DNA of 49,928 nt from Oscillospiraceae bacterium (GCA_024685535.1 JAIKVS010000011.1:1-49928), one strand, 5' to 3'; shown: positions 15,458 through 23,991, counted from the first letter of the stretch. A program made the numbers and translations. Notes: generated from the sequence alone by a model not told the origin.

Positions 15458-16915
15458 ATGGACTATCAGAGCACTAGAAGCAGCGCTTTAAGAGCAGACT
15501 CCGTAACTGCGGTCCTGGAGGGCATAGCGCCTGACGGGGGACTTTATATTACAGATACTGCAAAGATAGACTTTGACTGGAAAGCAGCCCTCAGCTGCTG
15601 TTCGAGGGATATGTCCGCCATGATCCTTCATGCTCTGCTTCCGGATTTTCCGGATATGAGAGCGCTTGTTGAAAAGGCGTATCTGAATAAGTTTGAAACG
15701 GAGGACCTGACCCCGCTGGTGAAAGTGGGCGACAGATATGTTCTTGAGCTTTTCAGAGGACCAACAAGCGCATTCAAGGATGTTGCCCTCAGTGTGCTCC
15801 CGCAGCTGGTAACAGCAGGGCGTGCGCTTCGCGGAGCGAAGGATGATGTTGTGATTCTTACCGCAACTTCCGGAGATACCGGAAAGGCGGCTCTTGAAGG
15901 TTTCCACGATGTTGCTGGCACACGTATTGTTGTCTTTTATCCATATAAGGGGGTCAGCCGTGTGCAGGAACTCCAGATGAGTACTCAGAAGGGCGGAAAT
16001 GTTAAAGTGTGCGCCGTCCGTGGAAACTTCGATGATGCTCAGACTGGAGTAAAGAATGTCTTTTCAGCTTGCAGGGACAGAGATCTTGGAGGAAAGAGCC
16101 TGAGTTCTGCAAATTCGATCAATATTGGCAGACTTGCGCCTCAGGTCATGTATTATTTCAAGGCTTATGCGGATCTGGTCTCTGAAGGCAGGATTAAAAC
16201 AGGAGATACGGTTCACTATGTTGTGCCTACCGGCAACTTCGGTGATATACTTGCAGGATGGTTCGCAAAGCTGTTGGGACTGCCGGTGGGAACGCTTGTC
16301 TGCGCTTCAAACCAGAACAATGTCCTAACCGACTTTATAAATACCGGTGTATACGATAAACGCAGGGAGTTTTATAAGACAAACTCGCCTTCAATGGATA
16401 TCCTTGTTTCAAGCAATCTTGAAAGGCTGCTGTATCTCCTTTGTAAAGATGAGTCTTATGTTGCAGGCCTGATGCAGAAGCTGTCTTCAGAAGGCTGGTA
16501 TGAGATAAGCAATGAAATGCTGATAAAGCTCCGGAGCGGATTTGCGGCGGGATGCTGTGATGATGAAAGCTCTATAAGGACTATTGGAAAAGTCTTCCAT
16601 GATCATGCCTATCTTATGGATCCGCATACAGCAGTTGCATGGAATGTATGCGACAGCTTTATGGAGAGTTTCGGAGCGGAGCCTGCGGTGGTGCTTTCTA
16701 CAGCCTCGCCGTATAAGTTTCCGGCAGCCTGCCTCCGCGCGCTCGGAGAACATTCGGAAAATGATGAATTTGCCGTAATGAGGCGCCTCAATGAAATAAG
16801 CGGTGTACCGGTACCGAGAAACCTTGCCGGTTTGGAAAGCGCCGAAGTGTTGCATACAGATGTTATCGGAAAAGAGGATATGCTCGGTTATGTGCTCGGC
16901 TATCTGGCAGAGTAA
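15458..16915 (+). CDS. thrC: Threonine synthase
   Basis: PLP enzyme of 485 residues converting O-phosphohomoserine to threonine and phosphate. It has the N-terminal threonine synthase domain (MDYQSTRSSALRAD ... GIAPDGGLYI), the PLP-lysine motif FRGPTSAFKDVAL, the phosphate-binding loop TATSGDTGKAALEGF, and a C-terminal region with ASPYKFPAACLRALG. This is the longer bacterial/fungal type. The ribosome binding site is TTGGAGG. A ThrH-like gene follows 32 bases later, so the pair can supply threonine from homoserine even though no thrB kinase is seen in the window. Confidence 0.93.
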   Translation: MDYQSTRSSALRADSVTAVLEGIAPDGGLYITDTAKIDFDWKAALSCCSRDMSAMILHALLPDFPDMRALVEKAYLNKFETEDLTPLVKVGDRYVLELFRGPTSAFKDVALSVLPQLVTAGRALRGAKDDVVILTATSGDTGKAALEGFHDVAGTRIVVFYPYKGVSRVQELQMSTQKGGNVKVCAVRGNFDDAQTGVKNVFSACRDRDLGGKSLSSANSINIGRLAPQVMYYFKAYADLVSEGRIKTGDTVHYVVPTGNFGDILAGWFAKLLGLPVGTLVCASNQNNVLTDFINTGVYDKRREFYKTNSPSMDILVSSNLERLLYLLCKDESYVAGLMQKLSSEGWYEISNEMLIKLRSGFAAGCCDDESSIRTIGKVFHDHAYLMDPHTAVAWNVCDSFMESFGAEPAVVLSTASPYKFPAACLRALGEHSENDEFAVMRRLNEISGVPVPRNLAGLESAEVLHTDVIGKEDMLGYVLGYLAE

Positions 16916-16947
16916 ACAGAGAAATTAGAACGTATAAGGAGAAGAAT

Positions 16948-17547
16948 ATGAATATAGTCTGTCTGGATATGGAAGGAGTTCTTACCCCGGAGATATGGAT
17001 AGCCTTTTCAGAAGCCTCGGGTATCCCCGAACTTCGCAGGACCACCAGAGACGAGCCCGATTACGACAAGCTCATGAAGTGGCGAATCGGCATTCTCAAG
17101 GAGCATGGTCTCGGCTTGAAAGAGATACAGAATACCATTGCGAAGATCGATCCTCTGCCTGGTGCAAAGGAGTTCCTCGATGAGCTTCGCAGCATTACTC
17201 AGGTTGTCATCCTGAGCGACACATTTGAGCAGTTTGCAAAGCCGCTGATGAAAAAGCTCGGCTGGCCCAGCATCTTCTGCAACACTCTCGAGGTCGCCGA
17301 TAACGGGGAGATAATCGGTTTTAAGATGCGCTGCTCCCATTCAAAGCTCACCAGTGTGAAAGCGCTGCAGTCCATGGGCTTCGATACTGTAGCCGCCGGT
17401 GACAGCTATAACGATCTTGAGATGATCAAAGCCAGCAAACACGGCTTCCTTTTCAGATCTACCGAAAAGATAAAGTCTGACTATCCAGATATTCCCGCCT
17501 TTGAGGAGTTTGATGAATTCCTCGCGGCCATCAAAGCTGTAATTTAA
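16948..17547 (+). CDS. thrH: ThrH-like bifunctional phosphoserine phosphatase/homoserine phosphotransferase
   Basis: HAD-superfamily enzyme of 199 residues. The nucleophile motif is CLDMEGVLTPEIW, with Glu in place of the second Asp (DxE), as in Pseudomonas ThrH. Motif II is VVILSDTFEQF, the lysine region is CSHSKLTSVKALQ and motif III is AAGDSYNDLEMI. In the characterised ThrH, the phosphoryl group of phosphoserine is transferred to homoserine, giving the substrate of ThrC. The position directly after thrC supports that role. Plain phosphoserine phosphatase activity is the alternative. AAGGAG precedes the start. Confidence 0.88.
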   Translation: MNIVCLDMEGVLTPEIWIAFSEASGIPELRRTTRDEPDYDKLMKWRIGILKEHGLGLKEIQNTIAKIDPLPGAKEFLDELRSITQVVILSDTFEQFAKPLMKKLGWPSIFCNTLEVADNGEIIGFKMRCSHSKLTSVKALQSMGFDTVAAGDSYNDLEMIKASKHGFLFRSTEKIKSDYPDIPAFEEFDEFLAAIKAVI

Positions 17548-17552
17548 AGAAA

Positions 17553-18542
17553 ATGAGACCACGTATGAAAAAGACCATAGTCCCCTGCCTTATTCTTGCC
17601 ATTTGCTTGGGCTTAACCGCCTGTGCAGTGAAAAGCCCTCCGCCTCCTCCGACACCTTCCGCTTCGCAGGGGCACGCTCCTGCTGAAACTGATACTGTTT
17701 TCGCACCGGAGCCTGAAGACTTGCCTGAAGAAAGCTGCGCTCCCGAAGCTGCGGCTGAGGCGGCCACTGAACCGGGCTATGAAGTGCTCGAAGCAATTTA
17801 TGAAAGGTACTATCCCGGTACTGCAGGCAGTTCCCTTTCTGCAGCAAAATATGCAGCCATGCTGCTCGACTGGTATGTCGCCATCAAGGCTGAAGATACC
17901 ACTGCACGCATTTCTGCCGTTCAAAACACCGGAGAAAGCTTCGCATCCTCGCATGATTTGAGCCCCGTGGCCAAAACGGAGAGCGGCGTATCCATAAACT
18001 TCCCGGAAAAACTCGGTGCCGTCTGGGCATCGGCCATGTCCCTTTCCTTCGGCGATACAATGGTGCTGGACGATGCGGGTTATGAATCGCTATGCCTCTG
18101 GAATGCATCAGATGCAGAAGATCTTTTTACTGCACTTTACGATGGGCTGGGCATTGAACGCACCGGATTTATAACGGTGTATTATCCGGATGATCAGGTC
18201 ATGTATCTCAAGCATACAGATATCCCCTCCTATATGGACGATGCATCCGGTATACTCTATGCTCTGCAGACAGCGAAAGTGCTGCCCCGTGATGTTGAGC
18301 TCCTGAGCTGCGAGACCGGTGACGATGGCGTGATTCGTCTCGACCTGAACAGTGTATTCCGTGATTATTTATGCAGGATGGGTACTTCGGGAGAGGCGCT
18401 CACCATAGCGGCGCTCGTAGATACTTTTCTGAGCGCCACCGGCACACAGAGTCTGCAGCTTACTGTTGAAGGAAATATTCTCGAAACAGGCCATGCGATC
18501 TATGATTCTCCGCTGACTTTTGAAGACTCGTTCAGTGACTGA
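17553..18542 (+). CDS. Lipoprotein with C-terminal GerMN-type domain
   Basis: Secreted lipoprotein of 329 residues. The signal ends in CLGLTAC with the lipidated Cys at residue 24; an alternative start at 17565 (MKKTIV) also gives a normal signal peptide, and neither has a strong ribosome binding site. A Pro/Glu/Ala-rich spacer follows (about 25-70). The last 130 residues resemble the GerMN (sporulation/germination) domain: GFITVYYPDDQVMYL, then RLDLNSVFRDYL, then LQLTVEGNILETGH. GerM is needed for sporulation engulfment in Bacillus, but GerMN domains also occur in other envelope proteins. The gene starts six bases after thrH, probably cotranscribed without a functional link. Confidence 0.75.
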   Translation: MRPRMKKTIVPCLILAICLGLTACAVKSPPPPPTPSASQGHAPAETDTVFAPEPEDLPEESCAPEAAAEAATEPGYEVLEAIYERYYPGTAGSSLSAAKYAAMLLDWYVAIKAEDTTARISAVQNTGESFASSHDLSPVAKTESGVSINFPEKLGAVWASAMSLSFGDTMVLDDAGYESLCLWNASDAEDLFTALYDGLGIERTGFITVYYPDDQVMYLKHTDIPSYMDDASGILYALQTAKVLPRDVELLSCETGDDGVIRLDLNSVFRDYLCRMGTSGEALTIAALVDTFLSATGTQSLQLTVEGNILETGHAIYDSPLTFEDSFSD

Positions 18543-18553
18543 ACGAAATAATG

Positions 18554-18593
18554 AATACAGGACCGGCAGTTTTTTGCCGGTCCTGTATTTTTC
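18554..18593 (+). terminator. Terminator of the thrC-thrH operon
   Basis: AATACAGGACCGGCA and its perfect complement form a 15-bp stem with a loop of gttttt, followed by tttt. Confidence 0.9.
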
Positions 18594-18694
18594 TGTAAAG
18601 GAAAAATAAGTGTTTATATTTGATTCCTGTATATCTGTATTGTCGCAGATAGCGGGTATATTATATGAACATAGAAAGAAAAGGAGTGATATAC

Positions 18695-18889
18695 ATGAAA
18701 GAGAAAAAGATATATAAGAGCAGAGACAAAGTCATCTGCGGTGTTGCAGGCGGTCTGGCCGGATATCTGGGGATCGATCCGCTTTGGATGAGGATCTGTT
18801 TCGCGTTTCTTGCGCTCTCCGGGGGTAGCGGTGTTATCCTGTATTTCATAGCTGCACTGCTCATGGATGACGCACCGGAAACCTTCTGA
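18695..18889 (+). CDS. PspC-domain membrane protein
   Basis: A 64-residue protein that is almost entirely a PspC domain: YKSRDKVICGVAGGLAGYLGIDPLWMRI followed by a hydrophobic helix (FAFLALSGGSGVILYFIAALLM). The start at 18695 is chosen over 18665 because AAAGGAGTG sits at the right distance. PspC proteins act in envelope-stress responses, as anti-sigma or sensory partners in proteobacteria; in Firmicutes stand-alone PspC proteins are poorly understood. It is followed by a small membrane protein, in one unit. Confidence 0.88.
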   Translation: MKEKKIYKSRDKVICGVAGGLAGYLGIDPLWMRICFAFLALSGGSGVILYFIAALLMDDAPETF

Positions 18890-18928
18890 GCTGGCGTAGT
18901 TTTACAGTTATAACCGGAGGTGATGGTA

Positions 18929-19141
18929 ATGCTTGAGATCATATTCACAGTCCTTGTACTGTTGTTTATGTTCAGAGTGATCCGTATTGCGGTAAGGGCT
19001 TCGTGGGGGCTTTTAAGTGTGTTGCTGTTCATCGTGTTTTTCCCCGGACTGCTCATGTCTCTCGCTTTTGCAGGCATGATCATTCTTGCCTTGCCGCTTC
19101 TCCTGATCGGCGGAACGGTTGCTCTCTTTACTCCCGCATGA
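18929..19141 (+). CDS. Small hydrophobic membrane protein, unknown
   Basis: A 70-residue protein with two to three hydrophobic segments (LEIIFTVLVLLFMFRV; LLSVLLFIVFFPGLLMSLAFAGMIILALPLLLIGG) and little else. ATG 18929 is preferred because GGAGG lies 8 bases upstream; GTG 18920 and ATG 18923 are too close to it. It is cotranscribed with the PspC gene, so it may belong to an envelope-stress membrane module. I do not recognise a named family. Confidence 0.7.
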   Translation: MLEIIFTVLVLLFMFRVIRIAVRASWGLLSVLLFIVFFPGLLMSLAFAGMIILALPLLLIGGTVALFTPA

Positions 19142-19154
19142 CATGCAGAACGCA

Positions 19155-19188
19155 AAACGGCCTTCCGGAAGGAAGGCCGTTTCTGCTT
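19155..19188 (+). terminator. Terminator after the pspC-type pair
   Basis: AAACGGCCTTCC / GGAAGGCCGTTT, a 12-bp perfect stem with a GGAA tetraloop, then ctgctttat. An outer GCAGA/TCTGC can extend the stem. Confidence 0.85.
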
Positions 19189-19201
19189 TATAAAATAACT
19201 G

Positions 19202-19230
19202 TTGACAGAAGGGAACGTTGGTGTTATATT
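19202..19230 (+). promoter_or_regulatory. Sigma-A promoter of the YtrA-type operon
   Basis: TTGACA, 17 bases, TATATT. The -10 element overlaps the palindromic operator described next, the usual layout for autorepression. Confidence 0.78.
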
Positions 19231-19264
19231 AACTGTACTAACTCAGTTAATACAGTTAATACAC
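19221..19264. promoter_or_regulatory. Palindromic operator for the YtrA-type GntR regulator
   Basis: Three 9-base half-sites are visible: TATTAACTG (19227-19235), its complement CAGTTAATA (19244-19252) and a directly adjacent second CAGTTAATA (19253-19261). GTGT at 19221 and ACAC at 19261-19264 flank the array. It covers the -10 and start-site region, so the regulator encoded next probably represses its own operon here. Confidence 0.7.
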
Positions 19265-19292
19265 AAGGCAAAAATCAAAGGAAGGTGGTCCG

Positions 19293-19664
19293 ATGATCAA
19301 TATCAACTATCGGGACAGAAGACCGATATTCGAGCAGGTCAAAGACGGATTCAGGAATCTGATCATCTCGGGCGTGCTGAAGGAAGGGGAACGTATGCCG
19401 TCGGTTAGGGATCTCGCCTCGCAGCTGGCCATCAACCCCAATACCATCCAGCGTGCGTACCGGGAGCTTGAGATCGACGGATATATCTGTACCGTGCCCG
19501 GAAAAGGGAGCTTCGTCAGCCAGAGAGACGAGGCGGCCGAAAAGAGAAGGGCTGAGCTGCGCGCGAAGATGAGTGAGATCGCGCGCGAGTTTCGCCACGC
19601 CGGCCTCGGCGAAGAGGAGCTCATCTCTCTTATAAGGAAGGAGTATGACCATGATAGTGACTAA
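19293..19664 (+). CDS. GntR-family transcriptional regulator, YtrA subfamily
   Basis: Short GntR regulator of 123 residues. The winged-helix domain reads PIFEQVKDGFRNLIISGVLKEGERMPSVRDLASQLAINPNTIQRAYRELE, and the recognition helix and YxxLE end are typical. Only a short C-terminal dimerisation tail follows, the mark of the YtrA subfamily, which lacks a large ligand domain. It is the first gene of an operon with an ABC ATPase and a large permease, the classic YtrABC-like layout, where cell-wall stress or antibiotics relieve repression. AAGGAAGG precedes the start, and the stop overlaps the next gene. Confidence 0.92.
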   Translation: MININYRDRRPIFEQVKDGFRNLIISGVLKEGERMPSVRDLASQLAINPNTIQRAYRELEIDGYICTVPGKGSFVSQRDEAAEKRRAELRAKMSEIAREFRHAGLGEEELISLIRKEYDHDSD

Positions 19665-20544
19665 GAAGCTCTGCAAGAGCTTTGACGGATTTTTAGCGCT
19701 CAACGGGTTGGATGTGAATGTCCCGAAGGGAGCTGTTTACGGACTCGTCGGTCCGAACGGTGCCGGCAAATCCACGCTTATCCGCCATCTTGCGGGTATA
19801 TATATACCTGATAGCGGCGAGGTCCTCATAGACGGTCATCCCGTTTACGAGAATGTGGAGACGAAGTCGCGTATTGCCTATATCCCTGATGACATCTTTT
19901 ATTACACGCAGGCCACAGTTGCCGATATGAAGGATTTCTGCAAGGGCCTGTACAAAAGCTTCGATGAGGAGCGTTTTGAAAAGCTCGGCGAAGTGTTCGG
20001 GATGGATCTGAAGAGGCCGGTTAGAAAGCTCAGCAAAGGCATGCAGAAACAGGCTGCATTCCGTATCGCGGTATCTTGCCGCCCGGATGTCATACTGCTG
20101 GATGAACCTGTAGACGGACTTGACCCTGTAATGAGGAGAAATGTCTGGAGCATCATAATGGCGGATGTCGCTGAAAACGGTACAACAGTCCTCGTTTCAT
20201 CTCATAACCTCAGGGAACTTGAGGATGTTTGCGATCATGTGGGTATAATGGATAAGGGCAGCATGCTCATAGAACGCTCTCTTGATGAGCTGCAGAATAA
20301 TATAGTTAAGCTCCAGTTGGTCCTGCGGGATGGCACGGAGCTGCCCGAAGGCCTCGAGATCCTTGGCCGCAGCAGCACCGGGAAGCTTGAACAGCTTATA
20401 GTCCGAGGAAAAGCGGAGGATGTTGAGGAACAAATAGCGCAGGTCTCACCTGTGTACTGTGAGAGCATCCCGCTGAATCTTGAGGAGATATTCATTTATG
20501 AACTGGGAGGTACGGGATATGAAGTCCGGAACATCATTGTTTAA
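19651..20544 (+). CDS. ABC transporter ATP-binding protein (YtrB-like)
   Basis: ATPase of about 297 residues. Walker A is GPNGAGKSTLIRHL, the signature is LSKGMQKQAAF (LSKGM replacing LSGGQ, common in YtrB/BcrA-type exporters), Walker B is VILLDEPVDGLDP and the H-loop is VLVSSHNLREL. The last 80 residues form the small C-terminal extension seen in drug/lantibiotic-type ATPases. ATG 19651 has AAGGAG at 7 bases; ATG 19645 is also possible. It overlaps both the regulator upstream and the permease downstream. Its partner is the following membrane protein, and efflux or envelope-stress function is inferred from the family. Confidence 0.9.
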   Translation: MIVTKKLCKSFDGFLALNGLDVNVPKGAVYGLVGPNGAGKSTLIRHLAGIYIPDSGEVLIDGHPVYENVETKSRIAYIPDDIFYYTQATVADMKDFCKGLYKSFDEERFEKLGEVFGMDLKRPVRKLSKGMQKQAAFRIAVSCRPDVILLDEPVDGLDPVMRRNVWSIIMADVAENGTTVLVSSHNLRELEDVCDHVGIMDKGSMLIERSLDELQNNIVKLQLVLRDGTELPEGLEILGRSSTGKLEQLIVRGKAEDVEEQIAQVSPVYCESIPLNLEEIFIYELGGTGYEVRNIIV

Positions 20545-22363
20545 TAAAACCATATCGTTGAATCTCCTGAAGAGATGCTGGCCCATCTGGACATGCTGGC
20601 TCGCAGTGCTCATTTTTGCCCTGCCCCTGAATATTTACAGCGGCCTCAGCCATAGTCCTTACTGGGATATGTGGCATGCTCCTGTGGATATCTGGGTGGA
20701 GCAGACCGTTCTGAACAGCGCCTGCTTCTTTGCCAAGGCCTCATTCGTGGTGAGTATAGTAGCCGTTATGGCGATGTTCAGCTTCCTTTATAACTCCAGG
20801 ACATGCAACATGATGTGCTCTCTCCCCGTTAAGAGGGAAACACTCTTTGTCACTGCCTGGGTGACCGGCATAGCACCGCTGCTCGCGGCGGATATCATCA
20901 CCGCACTCATAACCATGGCCGCCTTCCCCGGCACAGTAAGCCCGGTGCTCGCGTTCAGGTGGCTGGGAATAGTTGCCATGGGCAACATAGGCTTTTACGG
21001 CTTCGGTTCATTCTGCGCGATGCTCACTGGCAGCCTCTTCATCTTGCCTCTCGTTTACGGTGTTCTCGGACTCACAGCCGCCATCGTTGAGACCTCGATG
21101 GTCTGCATCCTGAGCGCGTTGATTTTCGGCGCAGTGTTCAACGGAGGAAAACTTCTGATATTCTCCCCATTGATCTATATGGCGAACAACCTTCATGCCG
21201 GCGTGCGCAGCCATAATGACGATTTCGGAATGATCTTCTATGAGAAAGTCGAACTGTTCGGAACAGGATATCTCTTCTGCTTTTTTATTGCCGGCTTCAT
21301 CTTTTCCGTTCTGGCGCTGCTGCTTTTCAGAAAGCGCCGCATGGAGACCGCCTCCGATACAGTCGCGATTCCCGTTCTCAAACCCATTTTCAAATACTGC
21401 ATGGCTTTCGGATGCGCCGTAGTTCTCCCGGTGGTGATCTACCAGATCTTCTTGCAGGGCGTTCTCATGGGCACTGCACTGGCTGTTGTCATATCGTTGC
21501 TGATGATCGCAGGCGCCTTCATCGGTTATTTCTCAGCAAAGATGCTCATCAGCAAGAGCCTCAGGGTCTTCAGCGGAGACTGGAAGGGCTTTGCGATAGT
21601 AGTCGCTGCATGCCTCGTCTTTGTTATTGCTGCAGAGTGTGATTTTACCGGCTATGAAAAGAGGCTGCCCGATCTTTCTGAAGTGGAGTCTGTTGAGTTT
21701 AGCATGCGCAGTTATGCCCCATTGAAGGAAAAGCAGAATATAGAGGCTGTGTACGAACTGCAGAGCAGCATCATCGGAAATAAAAAGCATCACGAATCTT
21801 CCGATAAGGCTATGTATCTGAACCTGAGCTACATCATGAATGATGGCTCGGTAATCAGAAGGTCTTACCGCATTACTGACCCGACTGTCGAGAACTTCAA
21901 TGCTGACTCAGATGTGATCAGAGCGAATGACATAGAAAATTCGATAGAGGCCTGTCTTTGGAGATGCACTCCGGCAGTGCCTGTTACGGCGGAAAATATC
22001 TATGACGCCGCCATTTACAATGAGCCACGCTACGACAAATACGGCAATTATAGCGAGGACGATCTTCGCCATAGTGAGATCCCCATGCAGATAGTACTTT
22101 CACCTGAACAGGCCGAAGCACTCTATAATGAGTGCATCATTCCGGATATAAAAGCCGGCAGGATGACCGATCCATGGATTGAGGACATGAAAGGCGAAGA
22201 TCCCTATTCCGGAGTGAGCGTATCTATTCAGCTGATTTCAGTTCCGACCGACGGACAGACCGATTATTATGACCATATGACGCACGACGGAGTGTATCTG
22301 TCACTTCCGGAAACCGCAACACTCACTCTCGCAAGGCTGGCGGAGCTTGCCGCATCACATTGA
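20519..22363 (+). CDS. ABC-2-type transporter permease with C-terminal extracytoplasmic domain
   Basis: Membrane protein of about 614 residues. I prefer ATG 20519 because GGGAGG lies 8 bases upstream inside the ATPase gene. The first 370 residues contain about eight hydrophobic helices, in the ABC-2 style seen in bacitracin/lantibiotic-type exporters. After the last helix (GFAIVVAACLVFVIAAECDF) a soluble region of about 240 residues follows. It looks like the DUF6449-type ectodomain found in some Firmicutes YtrC/D-like permeases; that assignment is tentative. No substrate can be named. It is coupled to the ATPase by a 26-base overlap. Confidence 0.82.
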   Translation: MKSGTSLFNKTISLNLLKRCWPIWTCWLAVLIFALPLNIYSGLSHSPYWDMWHAPVDIWVEQTVLNSACFFAKASFVVSIVAVMAMFSFLYNSRTCNMMCSLPVKRETLFVTAWVTGIAPLLAADIITALITMAAFPGTVSPVLAFRWLGIVAMGNIGFYGFGSFCAMLTGSLFILPLVYGVLGLTAAIVETSMVCILSALIFGAVFNGGKLLIFSPLIYMANNLHAGVRSHNDDFGMIFYEKVELFGTGYLFCFFIAGFIFSVLALLLFRKRRMETASDTVAIPVLKPIFKYCMAFGCAVVLPVVIYQIFLQGVLMGTALAVVISLLMIAGAFIGYFSAKMLISKSLRVFSGDWKGFAIVVAACLVFVIAAECDFTGYEKRLPDLSEVESVEFSMRSYAPLKEKQNIEAVYELQSSIIGNKKHHESSDKAMYLNLSYIMNDGSVIRRSYRITDPTVENFNADSDVIRANDIENSIEACLWRCTPAVPVTAENIYDAAIYNEPRYDKYGNYSEDDLRHSEIPMQIVLSPEQAEALYNECIIPDIKAGRMTDPWIEDMKGEDPYSGVSVSIQLISVPTDGQTDYYDHMTHDGVYLSLPETATLTLARLAELAASH

Positions 22364-22384
22364 TGCAGAAGAAAGGAGAAGATC

Positions 22385-22537
22385 ATGAAAGGCATAAAAA
22401 TACTTTGGCTGGATGAGACGGCGCTTATCGCATCGTTCCATGAGGTCCGGGGCTATGTGCCGTATCCGCTCCTCGACAAAGCGCATTTTCTCAGATTCAT
22501 CGAATCTCTTACCGAAAAGAATTACAGTTTCCAGTAG
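22385..22537 (+). CDS. Small 50-residue protein ending the YtrA-type operon
   Basis: A short ORF below the length cut-off of the supplied track. It begins at ATG 22385 with AAAGGAGAAG immediately upstream, a strong ribosome binding site, and encodes MKGIKILWLDETALIASFHEV... to ...TEKNYSFQ. Composition is that of a folded soluble protein: a strand-like start, FHEVRGY, then a helix, with no signal or membrane segment. It lies 21 bases after the permease stop and just before the operon terminator, so it is very likely translated. I do not recognise its family; it may be an accessory of the transporter. Confidence 0.68.
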   Translation: MKGIKILWLDETALIASFHEVRGYVPYPLLDKAHFLRFIESLTEKNYSFQ

Positions 22538-22547
22538 GTAAATAACC

Positions 22548-22587
22548 AAAAAAGTACTCAGACCTGAAACAGTCTGAGTACTTTTTT
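22548..22587. terminator. Bidirectional terminator between the YtrA operon and the thioesterase operon
   Basis: AAAAAAGTACTCAGAC / GTCTGAGTACTTTTTT, a 16-bp perfect stem with an 8-base loop and A/T runs on either side, between convergent transcription units. Confidence 0.92.
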
Positions 22588-22595
22588 CATTTAAT

Positions 22596-23315
22596 TCACT
22601 GGAGTCTTGCCAGAAGCAGGGTAGTGCCGTCTCTGGAGATCCTTATATCTGTTCCGGTTTCCGTTGAATGTTTCTGGAAAAGCAGGATGTCGCCCTCATG
22701 GCAGGGGTTCCTGTAAAGCAGATCAATGCAGTTTTTTTGCATTGCATCCCAGTCATCGCATGAAAAGCTTCCGGCTATCGCTCTGATATAGGCAACGTTG
22801 TTCATATGCGCGCCTACGTCTATATCCGTTGAACGGACCTTGTATTCGTAATATTCTTCAAAGCCATCGAACTGCTCCGGGATCCTCACGTAAGGTTCCT
22901 CGAATACTGGACCCTTTGTTAGCACGAGATCTTCCGGGTATATTCCTGATACTTTGAAAAGAGAGCCGTCGCTGATTCTTATCATTGCCCATTCGGTGCG
23001 TCCGGCGATGATCTGCTCACCGTTGAGGAGTATTTCATAGTTTCTGTAGCATCGGAGCCTGCCCGGTGCCTCCGGCCATGTATGCAAGGTGACAGTGTCT
23101 GTCATTTTGGGCCTTTTATGGAATATGATCTTTGTCTTCACAGTGAGCCAGTACAGATCTTTTTCCAGCAGATGATAATACCCAAGTCCGAGCATCTGGG
23201 CATGTGTCGCCGCCATGTCCTGAAATAGGCAGAAGGTATCGGGTATGCCCAGATATCCGGTATGATCGGCAATGCCCGGTACTATCTTCACATCATACTG
23301 CAGTTCTTCGCACAT
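22596..23315 (-). CDS. Acyl-ACP thioesterase
   Basis: Cytoplasmic hydrolase of 239 residues from the FatA/FatB-like family (double hotdog fold), which releases free fatty acids from acyl-ACP. Visible features are YDVKIVPGIADHTGYLGIPDTFCLFQDMAATHAQMLGLG, the wall motif LTVKTKIIFHKRPKMTDTVTLHTWPEAPGRLRCYRNYEI, and the second hotdog start YEYKVRSTDIDVGAHMNNVAYI with the catalytic-type D/N/H region. GGGAG precedes the start. It overlaps the preceding PAP2-like gene by 23 bases, so it is translationally coupled, and it ends the lipid operon. Confidence 0.9.
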   Translation of the reverse strand: MCEELQYDVKIVPGIADHTGYLGIPDTFCLFQDMAATHAQMLGLGYYHLLEKDLYWLTVKTKIIFHKRPKMTDTVTLHTWPEAPGRLRCYRNYEILLNGEQIIAGRTEWAMIRISDGSLFKVSGIYPEDLVLTKGPVFEEPYVRIPEQFDGFEEYYEYKVRSTDIDVGAHMNNVAYIRAIAGSFSCDDWDAMQKNCIDLLYRNPCHEGDILLFQKHSTETGTDIRISRDGTTLLLARLQ

Positions 23316-23991
23316 CTTTTTTCTCTCCCTTGAATTTTGAAAGCCAGTAGTCTTTCCATACCAGTGCCTCTGCTATGAGCGCTACGGGGAGCGCCGCGAA
23401 AACATCCACGGCTGAGTGCTGCTTCACGAAGCAGACCGAAAGACAGATCATAATTACAAATGCAGTGATAAGTGTTTTCCAGACAGGCTTTAGAATCTTA
23501 TCTTTCAGAGCGGCGGAGAGTATTCCCAGCGAATAGGCTACATGGAGAGAGGGACATACCCCGGTGCTGGTGTCAAAACCGTAGATGATCCCCATGAGCC
23601 AGGTGAGGAAATTGCTCCTTTCGAAAACCTCCGGCCTCAGATCCTGCCTGCTCGGCCATATTATATATGTCGCCATCGCTATGGCCTGCGTTATCATTAT
23701 GAAGATCTGTATTTTCCGGAAGTTTTCCACGTCAAAAAAGAAGGTGTAGGCTAGTGCCCCGAATACGAGAGCATACCAGCCCACGTAGAATATCACAAAG
23801 AATTCGTTAAATGGTATCAGGTCATCCAGTCGGCACCAGACCGGATGGCAGTTTTCGATGGGGATCAGATTTTCGGTTATGAAATACATGGCAAAATAGC
23901 CTATCCAGCCTGCCAGCAGCTTGGCGTGGGAAAAGCGTGGCTCATTCAGGCGGAGCAGGGAAAAACCGCTGTAATCAACTCTCTGTTTCAT
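23293..23991 (-). CDS. PAP2-like multi-pass membrane phosphatase (PAP2_3 type)
   Basis: Integral membrane protein of about 232 residues, starting at 23991 with GGAGG upstream. The ORF extends further but into the preceding gene without a ribosome binding site. About six helices are predicted. The PAP2 core is visible as PSRQDLRPE, then GVCPSLHVAYSLG and KQHSAVDVFAALP, matching the KxxxxxxRP / PSxH / SRxxxxxHxxxD triad with changes. Relatives act as inositolphosphotransferases or lipid phosphatases. It lies between an acyltransferase homologue (17-base overlap) and an acyl-ACP thioesterase, so a lipid substrate is likely. Confidence 0.82.
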   Translation of the reverse strand: MKQRVDYSGFSLLRLNEPRFSHAKLLAGWIGYFAMYFITENLIPIENCHPVWCRLDDLIPFNEFFVIFYVGWYALVFGALAYTFFFDVENFRKIQIFIMITQAIAMATYIIWPSRQDLRPEVFERSNFLTWLMGIIYGFDTSTGVCPSLHVAYSLGILSAALKDKILKPVWKTLITAFVIMICLSVCFVKQHSAVDVFAALPVALIAEALVWKDYWLSKFKGEKKDVRRTAV

